Assembly: GCA_021777365.1 (NCBI GenBank)
Contig: JAJYDP010000042.1
Span: forward strand, 1 to 14,419
From: Chloroflexota bacterium
Lineage (GTDB): Bacteria; Chloroflexota; Limnocylindria; Limnocylindrales; CSP1-4
Length of the DNA stretch: 14,419 bases
Reading direction: 5' to 3'
Below the pieces are notes generated by a model. The model was not told the origin of the DNA. It searched no databases and was given only the letters and a program-made list of their open reading frames with translations. This document shows, in pieces, positions 1 through 4,837 of this stretch (within the stretch, counting starts at the first letter, position 1; each line of letters begins with the position of its first letter). The translations under genes and the position numbers were made by a program.

Positions 1-720
1 CATCAGCGAGTCGACCGTCCCGGCGTCGGTCCAGCGCCCCTCGTATCGACGCCAGAAGAGGCCGCCCGCGTGCAGGTAGTGGTTCAGCACGTCGGTGATC
101 TCGAACTCGCCCCGCGCGGAGGGGTGGAGCTGCTCGATCACGTCGAAGACGTCGGGCCGCAGGAAGTAGACCCCGATCGGGATGAAGTGCGACCTGGGCT
201 CCGCGGGCTTCTCCTCGAATCCCACCAGCACGTCGTCGTCGCGGGTGCCGTCGGCCGCCGAGCCGTCGGGTCGACGGAACTCGGCCACACCGAAGCGGCG
301 CGGGTCGGGCACCTCGTAGAGGAGCGTGCCGGCGCCGTACGGGCTCGCCTCGAACGCGGCCGCCGCCTCTGCCAGCGGCTCGCCCAGCAGCACGTTGTCG
401 CCGAGGACCGTGCAGAAGGCGTCGTCGCCGACGAACCGGCGGGCCAGGCCGATGGCGTGCGCGATGCCGAGCGCGCCGCGCTGGAAGCGATACGTCAGGT
501 CGAGGCCGAACGCGCTCCCGTCGGCGAGGAGCTCGACGATGTCGCCGACGCTCTTGCCGCCCACGATGACGAGCACGTCGCGGATCCCCATCCCGGCCAG
601 GGTCTGGATGGGGTAGTCGATCATGGGCCGGTCGAAGACGGGCAGCAGGTGCTTGTTGGTGACGAGCGTCAACGGAAACAGGCGCGTCGCCGTCCCGCCT
701 GCCAGCACGAGGCCCTTCAT
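1..720 (-). CDS. Sugar-phosphate nucleotidyltransferase (RfbA/RmlA-like), C-terminus cut by window edge
   Basis: Reading the minus strand from an ATG at 720 gives 240 codons open to the left edge, so the C-terminus is missing. The protein starts MKGLVLAGGTATRLFPLT, the nucleotide-binding loop of NTP transferases (Ala11 replaces the usual Gly of GxGTRL). KHLLPVFDRPMIDYPI follows, which closely matches the KQLLPVYDKPMIYYP signature of glucose-1-phosphate thymidylyltransferases. Further family landmarks are VLGDN near residue 115, GFEEKP, IGVYFLRPDVF and GEFEITDVLNHYL, then WTDAGTVDSL near the edge. The likely reaction joins a sugar 1-phosphate to dTTP or UTP, giving an activated sugar for surface polysaccharide; the exact nucleotide and sugar cannot be read. 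It is cytoplasmic. It is divergent from the Fic gene, with 145 bp between starts and no clear Shine-Dalgarno. The family call is firm; the exact substrate class is not. Confidence 0.88.
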   Translation of the reverse strand, partial: MKGLVLAGGTATRLFPLTLVTNKHLLPVFDRPMIDYPIQTLAGMGIRDVLVIVGGKSVGDIVELLADGSAFGLDLTYRFQRGALGIAHAIGLARRFVGDDAFCTVLGDNVLLGEPLAEAAAAFEASPYGAGTLLYEVPDPRRFGVAEFRRPDGSAADGTRDDDVLVGFEEKPAEPRSHFIPIGVYFLRPDVFDVIEQLHPSARGEFEITDVLNHYLHAGGLFWRRYEGRWTDAGTVDSLM

Positions 721-804
721 CGCACCGAAGGGTAGCAGGGGCTGCACCGGACGGGCAGACCCTCCCTGTCCGGCAAGAGGTGTTGTCGGGGGTCGGCCGC
801 GTCA

Positions 805-856
805 CGGTAACACCTTGACCTATTACCGCCCGCGGTAATAATGGCACCTATTACCG
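805..856. promoter_or_regulatory. Four-half-site operator upstream of the Fic gene
   Basis: Four copies of one 8-bp half-site alternate in orientation: CGGTAACA (805-812), TATTACCG (821-828), CGGTAATA (833-840), TATTACCG (849-856). Inside it lies a perfect palindrome, TATTACCGC-CC-GCGGTAATA (821-840, 9-bp arms, 2-bp centre). The outer pairs CGGTAAYA-N8-TATTACCG occur twice with an exact 28-bp period. The 11-mer ACCTATTACCG recurs at 818-828 and 846-856. The array covers the spacer and -10 of the proposed Fic promoter and abuts its Shine-Dalgarno, so a bound protein should block transcription. The obvious candidate ligand is the winged-helix domain of the Fic protein itself (inference). The site could also affect the divergent nucleotidyltransferase gene. 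Confidence 0.72.
815..842 (+). promoter_or_regulatory. Sigma70-like promoter of the Fic gene
   Basis: TTGACC (815-820) as -35 and AATAAT (837-842) as -10 are separated by 16 bp. Each matches the consensus at five of six positions, which stands out in such GC-rich DNA. The start of transcription would fall near 849, giving a leader of under 20 nt that contains GGAGG (856-860) before the GTG at 866. The palindrome at 821-840 fills the spacer and enters the -10. Confidence 0.6.
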
Positions 857-865
857 GAGGACCGC

Positions 866-1960
866 GTGCGATACCGACTGCGCGCCCGCGCACTCGCCAG
901 GCCGCTCGCCGAGCTGGAACAGCGGCGATGGTTGTTCGAGAACCTGCCGATCGACCCGACCCACGCCGAGTGGATGCGTCGGCGTGCCTGGGTGCGGACC
1001 ATCCACGGCACGGCCCGAATCGAGGGCAACACGGCGTCGGACGTCGAGGTGGAGGCGCTGCTTGCGGGCGAGGGCTCGACAAAGGTCAGCGACAGGGAAG
1101 CCCGCGAGATCATCGGCACGCGCGACGCGCTGACGCTCGCGGACGAGCTCGCTGCGAGGCGCGTGATCCCCGACGAAGCCGTCATCCGGGAACTGCACCG
1201 GCGCGTCCTCTGGCACCAGAGTCCGTTGCTCACGCCGGGCGAGTATCGCCGTGGCGAGAACCGTGTCGTCGATGCAACGGGCAATCCCATCTTCAGCACA
1301 CCTCCGTCGGGTGATGTCCCCGGGCTCATGCGGGAGTTCGCCGCATGGCTGGCGACCGCCACCAGGCGTCACCCGGCCCCCGTCGTCGCGGCCCTCGCCC
1401 ACCTCGAGTTCGTCGCCATCCACCCGTTCAACGACGGCAATGGGCGAACCGCCCGTGCGATCGCCAGGTTGATCCTCGTGCGCCACGGATACGCGCTGAA
1501 CGGGCTTGTCTCGCTCGACGCGCAGCTCGATCTCGATCGTGCCGCCTACTTCGCCGCCATCCGTGACGCGATCGGGCAGGACTACGTGCCCGGGTACGAC
1601 GCGACCCCGTTCGCCCGCTACTTCGTCGTGTCGATCACTCGCTCGGCCGATTTCGTCCTGGCACGGTTGCGGGGCCTCGGCGAGGTCATGGTCGAGATCC
1701 GTCGCGCGATTGCCGATGGATCGCTGCCTCCAGCCATGATCGATGGGCTCGCGTACGCGTGGGTGAACCGGCACCTGCGGGCCGGCGACTACATCCGTCT
1801 CACCGGGCGATCGGCGCAGAGCACCACCCGTGACCTCGATGTCGCCGTGAAGGGCGGCTGGTTGCGCGCCACCGGCGAACGCCGCGGTCGCTACTACGTG
1901 CTCGGCCCCGCGCTGCTCAGGACACCGGCGCAGGGAGAGATCGTCTCACCGGCCTCGTGA
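866..1960 (+). CDS. Fic family protein AMPylator, class II, with C-terminal winged helix
   Basis: A 364-residue protein starting at GTG 866, five bases after GGAGG. The Fic core motif HPFNDGNGRTAR begins at His186, with the catalytic His and the GNGR phosphate-binding residues intact, so it should transfer AMP (or another nucleotide moiety) to a protein hydroxyl. Residues 49-54 read TARIEG, matching the (S/T)xxxE(G/N) inhibitory helix; Glu53 would reach the ATP site and hold the enzyme off, the class II arrangement. Near residues 305-345, RLTGRSAQSTTRDLDVAV is followed by GWLRATGERRGRYYVLG, a helix-turn-helix plus wing. Length and order resemble Shewanella SoFic. No separate antitoxin gene is adjacent, as expected when the inhibitor is built in. 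The upstream operator suggests autoregulation (inference). Its target protein is unknown. Confidence 0.95.
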   Translation: MRYRLRARALARPLAELEQRRWLFENLPIDPTHAEWMRRRAWVRTIHGTARIEGNTASDVEVEALLAGEGSTKVSDREAREIIGTRDALTLADELAARRVIPDEAVIRELHRRVLWHQSPLLTPGEYRRGENRVVDATGNPIFSTPPSGDVPGLMREFAAWLATATRRHPAPVVAALAHLEFVAIHPFNDGNGRTARAIARLILVRHGYALNGLVSLDAQLDLDRAAYFAAIRDAIGQDYVPGYDATPFARYFVVSITRSADFVLARLRGLGEVMVEIRRAIADGSLPPAMIDGLAYAWVNRHLRAGDYIRLTGRSAQSTTRDLDVAVKGGWLRATGERRGRYYVLGPALLRTPAQGEIVSPAS

Positions 1961-1976
1961 ACCCGGCAGCGAGGCC
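1951..1976 (+). terminator. Hairpin over the Fic stop codon, possible terminator
   Basis: GGCCTCG (1951-1957) and CGAGGCC (1970-1976) form a perfect 7-bp stem with a 12-nt loop that contains the TGA stop. No T-tract follows, so this could be a Rho-type or weak terminator, or just a stable mRNA 3' end. Confidence 0.3.
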
Positions 1977-2018
1977 ACCGGGAACGACACCCTCCTGCCG
2001 CTCAGGGGCTCGTGCCCA

Positions 2019-2049
2019 TTGACAGGGACCGTCTCTTGGCCCGTAATGC
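2019..2049 (+). promoter_or_regulatory. Candidate promoter of the first S53 peptidase
   Basis: A perfect TTGACA (2019-2024) lies 19 bp before TAATGC (2044-2049). The -35 is excellent, but the spacer is long and the -10 weak. It would start a transcript near 2056 with a leader of about 75 nt. It also argues that the in-frame TTG at 2019 is not a translation start. Confidence 0.4.
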
Positions 2050-2064
2050 CCGACAACAGCGCAC

Positions 2065-2108
2065 GGTGCGGGCGATCGGGGGCAGCTGCCGATCCCCCAA
2101 CGCGCACC
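2065..2108 (+). other. Nested stem-loop in the 5' leader of the first S53 gene
   Basis: Outer arms GGTGCG (2065-2070) and CGCACC (2103-2108) enclose inner arms GATCGG (2074-2079) and CCGATC (2089-2094). The structure ends six bases before GGGGAAGGG (2114-2122), the probable Shine-Dalgarno. It may stabilise the leader or control ribosome access. It matches no riboswitch class I know, and GC-rich DNA forms such stems by chance. Confidence 0.3.
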
Positions 2109-2129
2109 CCCACGGGGAAGGGCAACGAC

Positions 2130-3824
2130 GTGAGCGTCCTGGCATCACTCCTGGATTCGGCGAGACGGTCCTCGAACCACGGCTCCGCGCATGATCCACG
2201 GCGCAGGCCTCGTATCGGTTCGCCGATCCGCGCGGGGGGCCGTCTGGCATCGGCGGTGCTCGTCGTTGCGTTCGCGGCGGCCCTGGCACCCGGCGTTGTC
2301 GCGAGCCCGAGCCCCACCGTGCTCACCGCGGCGGTGAATCATCCGGCATCCCCGGTCTGCGGCCCGGCGGCGCCCGGCTTCGCCCGGTGCCACGTCCTGC
2401 TTCGCACCGACATCCCCGCCCGCGCCCGCTGGCAGGTCACGGCGGCCGCGGCGCCCAGCGGCTACGGCCCCCCGGACCTGCAGTCCGCGTACGCCCTGCC
2501 GAGCGCGACCGCCGGCGCGGGCCTGACCGTGGGCATCGTGGACGCGTACGACCAGCCGAACGCCGAGTCCGATCTCGCGACGTATCGCGCGCAGTACGGC
2601 CTGCCGCCCTGCACCACCGCCAACGGCTGCTTCCGCAAGGTGAACCAGAACGGCGGCACGAGCTACCCCAGGGCGAACTCCGGCTGGGGCCTCGAGATCT
2701 CCCTCGACATCGAGATGGTCTCCGCCATCTGCCCGAACTGCCACATCCTGCTCGTGGAGGCGAGCTCGAGCTCCATCGGCAACCTCGGCACCGCGGTGAA
2801 CGAGGCCGTGAGTCTCGGCGCGGTGGCGGTCTCCAACAGCTACGGCGCCTCCGAGTTCTCCAGCGAGACCTCGTATGACGCCGCCTATTACAACCATCCC
2901 GGCGTGGCCATCACCGCCAGCAGTGGCGACAACGGCTACGGCGTCGAATACCCGGCGGCGTCCGGGGACGTGATCGCCGTGGGCGGGACCACCCTGAATG
3001 CGGCGAACAACACGCGGGGATGGACCGAGACGGCGTGGTCAGGTGCCGGGAGCGGATGCTCGGCCTACGAGACGAAGCCCACCTGGCAGACCGACACGGG
3101 CTGCTCGCGGCGAACCGTGGCTGACGTCTCCGCCGTCGCCGACCCCAACACCGGGGTGGCGGTCTACGACGACTACGGGTACGGCGGCTGGCTCGTGGTG
3201 GGCGGCACCAGCGTGGCGTCGCCGATCATCGCGTCGACCTTCGCCCTGGCCGGCGCGCCCGGTGCCAACGCGTATCCCGCGAGTTACCTGTACGCGGATC
3301 CGTCCAGCCTGAACGACGTCACGAGCGGCAGCAACGGCAGCTGTGGCGGCTCGTACCTCTGCACCGCCGGATCCGGGTACGACGGCCCGACGGGCCTCGG
3401 GACGCCTGACGGTACAGCCGCCTTCGCGGCCGGTGGCGGCCCGACCCCCACGCCCACCCCCACGCCGACGTCGACTCCGACGCCGACGCCTACCCCCACG
3501 CCGACGTCCACTCCCACGCCCACTGCGACCCCGACTCCGACGCCGGCGCCGCTGACGATCACCACGACCAGCCTGCCGACGGCACACGTGGGCCGCTTCT
3601 ACAGTCAGCCGCTCGTGGCGACGGGCGGGTCCGGCCCCTACGCCTGGTCGATCACCAGCGGGGCGCTCCCTTCCGGGCTGACGCTCGACTCGTCGACGGG
3701 CACCATCTCCGGGACGCCGACGTCGCAGGGGGACTACAGCTTCACCGTCATGGTGACGGACAGCTCGACGCCCACACGCCAGACGGCGACGCAGGCCCTC
3801 AGCATCAAGGTCCTGAGGAAGTAG
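2130..3824 (+). CDS. Secreted S53 (sedolisin) peptidase with PT linker and Ig-like C-terminal domain
   Basis: Taken from GTG 2130 after GGGGAAGGG (564 residues); an in-frame TTG at 2019 is open but overlaps the likely -35. An Arg-rich n-region of about 37 residues precedes a hydrophobic stretch at 40-52, with probable cleavage after VVA (58). The catalytic domain spans about 92-435. Glu189 and Asp193 lie in LEISLDIEM, the oxyanion Asp267 in SSGDNG, and the nucleophile Ser361 in GGTSVASP. The calcium-site signature DVTSGSNGSC...GYDGPTGLG follows. The set is complete, so it should be an active endopeptidase; family members are typically acid-active. The usual N-terminal propeptide of about 150-200 residues is absent. 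Several Cys pairs (PPCTTANGC, ICPNCH) suggest disulfides outside the cell. A 37-residue Pro/Thr linker (438-474) leads to a putative Ig/cadherin-like domain (475-564; TGGSGPYAWSITSGALPSGL, then GTISGTPTSQGDYSFTV), likely for substrate or surface binding. Confidence 0.93.
   Translation: MSVLASLLDSARRSSNHGSAHDPRRRPRIGSPIRAGGRLASAVLVVAFAAALAPGVVASPSPTVLTAAVNHPASPVCGPAAPGFARCHVLLRTDIPARARWQVTAAAAPSGYGPPDLQSAYALPSATAGAGLTVGIVDAYDQPNAESDLATYRAQYGLPPCTTANGCFRKVNQNGGTSYPRANSGWGLEISLDIEMVSAICPNCHILLVEASSSSIGNLGTAVNEAVSLGAVAVSNSYGASEFSSETSYDAAYYNHPGVAITASSGDNGYGVEYPAASGDVIAVGGTTLNAANNTRGWTETAWSGAGSGCSAYETKPTWQTDTGCSRRTVADVSAVADPNTGVAVYDDYGYGGWLVVGGTSVASPIIASTFALAGAPGANAYPASYLYADPSSLNDVTSGSNGSCGGSYLCTAGSGYDGPTGLGTPDGTAAFAAGGGPTPTPTPTPTSTPTPTPTPTPTSTPTPTATPTPTPAPLTITTTSLPTAHVGRFYSQPLVATGGSGPYAWSITSGALPSGLTLDSSTGTISGTPTSQGDYSFTVMVTDSSTPTRQTATQALSIKVLRK
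3441..3551 (+). repeat. Degenerate Pro-Thr codon repeat (interdomain linker)
   Basis: Thirty-seven codons of alternating Pro and Thr, with a few Ser and Ala, inside the first S53 gene. The DNA is an imperfect 6-bp repeat (CCNACN) with one longer unit, CCNACGCCGACGTC, seen twice. It encodes an extended, probably glycosylatable spacer between the peptidase and Ig-like domains. Such tracts change length easily by replication slippage. Confidence 0.8.
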
Positions 3825-3966
3825 GGGAGGCGCGGGTCCGCATGGGGTGAAGATCGCCGGTTCGCGCGGTCTGACGGGCGGCGGGTCCCGCGGCCGCGTT
3901 GCCCGGCCGGCTTTGCACGCGACGCTGTCGGCGGTCGCGTCCCGCGGCCGGCCGGCCACGGTCCCG

Positions 3967-4587
3967 GTGCGACGGCTCGTCGCCATCGCCCTGGGGCTGG
4001 CCGTCGTGACCGGGTGCGTGGGCGGCACGGGGTCGACATCGCCGTCACCGGGCGCGGCGGGTTCGCCTTCCTCGGTCGGTGCGGGCGCAGCCGCCGGCTC
4101 GCCCGGATCGCCGATCCCATCGGGGGCCGGCTCCGGTCCGACCCAGGCACTCCCGAGCCCCGGTGCCTCGCCGGCCGCTGGTTCCGGCGCCGTGCCGGGG
4201 ACGTCGCCGGCCGTACCGCTTCCTCCCGCGACCCGGGCACCCTCGCCCACTCGATCACCGACGCCGTCGCCGGTCCGGACGCCGGCGCCTGTGCCCACCC
4301 AGTCGCTCGTCGTCACGCTCGCAGACAACGGCTCGACCCTGCACCTCGCGGTGGGGCAGCGCTTCCTGCTCGACCTGGGCGACAGCGCGGTGTGGACCGT
4401 GACCGTCGCCGACCCACACGTGGTGGCCCAGGTGGCCGGGATCGCCGTGCCCCCGGGGGCCCAGGGGGTCTTCGCCGCGCTCGCGCACGGCTCCACCACC
4501 CTGAGTGCCATCGGGAGTCCGCCCTGCGCCTCCGGGATCTGCCCGCTCTTCAGAATCGCGTTCCGGGTGACGATCGAGGTCGGCTAG
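3967..4587 (+). CDS. Lipoprotein with Pro/Ser/Gly stalk and chagasin-like beta domain
   Basis: From GTG 3967 (206 residues) the N-terminus MRRLVAIALGLAVVTGC is a compact lipoprotein signal; VTGC is the lipobox and Cys17 the lipid-bearing residue. An upstream GTG at 3847 is open in frame but adds 40 Gly/Arg-rich residues before the signal and lies 15 nt from GGGGAGG, so it is less likely. Residues about 20-110 are a disordered Pro/Ser/Gly/Ala stalk. The last 95 residues look like an Ig-type beta sandwich: SLVVTLADNGSTLHLAVGQ, VWTVTVADPHVV, GAQGVFAALAHGSTTLSAIG, a Cys pair in PPCASGICP, and FRVTIEV. This layout recalls inhibitor family I42 (chagasin), but the NPTTGY and RPW motifs are absent, so function is uncertain. 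It follows the S53 gene on the same strand with 142 bp between them. A 12-mer, GTCCCGCGGCCG, repeats at 3885 and 3939 in that gap. Confidence 0.7.
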   Translation: MRRLVAIALGLAVVTGCVGGTGSTSPSPGAAGSPSSVGAGAAAGSPGSPIPSGAGSGPTQALPSPGASPAAGSGAVPGTSPAVPLPPATRAPSPTRSPTPSPVRTPAPVPTQSLVVTLADNGSTLHLAVGQRFLLDLGDSAVWTVTVADPHVVAQVAGIAVPPGAQGVFAALAHGSTTLSAIGSPPCASGICPLFRIAFRVTIEVG

Positions 4588-4724
4588 CAGGCCATCGACC
4601 GCAGGGTGCGCGCCGGGTGCGGTGCGACGGGGGCGGCCGGCGTGACCGTGGCGACCGGGGCGCCGTTCACGCAGAACGCGGCCAGGCCGGCGAGCAGTCG
4701 CGCCACCCATCTCCGCATGCTCAT
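4584..4724 (-). CDS. Possible small secreted peptide, 46 aa
   Basis: On the minus strand an ATG at 4724 (or 4718) opens 46 codons ending in TAG at 4584, overlapping the lipoprotein's last four bases tail-to-tail. The N-terminus MSMRRWVARLLAGLAAFCVNGAP has the charge and hydrophobic core of a short signal peptide, and the rest is Ala/Pro/Val/Thr-rich. There is no convincing Shine-Dalgarno and no family match I know. It sits alone in a gap of about 250 bp. It may be real or chance; confidence is low. Confidence 0.22.
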   Translation of the reverse strand: MSMRRWVARLLAGLAAFCVNGAPVATVTPAAPVAPHPARTLRSMAC

Positions 4725-4837
4725 CTGACGTCCGCGGGGGTCGAATGGTTCAACGGCCCCGCGCGACCGGACGCCCGTCGGCGAGCGGGGCAGAGGGCTT
4801 CGCCCGCTGGATCCGCTCAGGTACGCTTGCTGACGCC

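Noticed and set aside
721..1960. Fic/Doc toxin-antitoxin pair
   Set aside because: No Phd-like or other small antitoxin gene adjoins the Fic gene, and the inhibitory helix is internal (TARIEG), so this is a class II stand-alone Fic.
2019..2129. TTG at 2019 as start of the first S53 peptidase
   Set aside because: The TTG is part of a perfect TTGACA -35 box, has no Shine-Dalgarno, and would place 37 extra residues before an already long n-region. GTG 2130 has GGGGAAGGG at the right distance.
3441..3551. Short tandem repeat as a CRISPR array or satellite
   Set aside because: The repeat keeps the reading frame and encodes a Pro/Thr linker; units are 6 bp with no spacers.
3885..3950. Repeated 12-mer GTCCCGCGGCCG
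   Set aside because: Only two copies, entirely G/C apart from one T, in a very GC-rich gap; chance is a sufficient explanation.
3039..4511. Minus-strand frame of 490 codons opposite the S53 and lipoprotein genes
   Set aside because: The sequence is Arg/Gly/Pro-rich and low in complexity, with no domain, and is antisense to genes carrying intact catalytic and lipobox motifs.
4588..4837. Mg2+ riboswitch (ykoK or mgtA-leader type) before the ATPase gene
   Set aside because: No conserved M-box elements or terminator/anti-terminator arrangement could be made out, and the best promoter candidate lies almost at the start codon.
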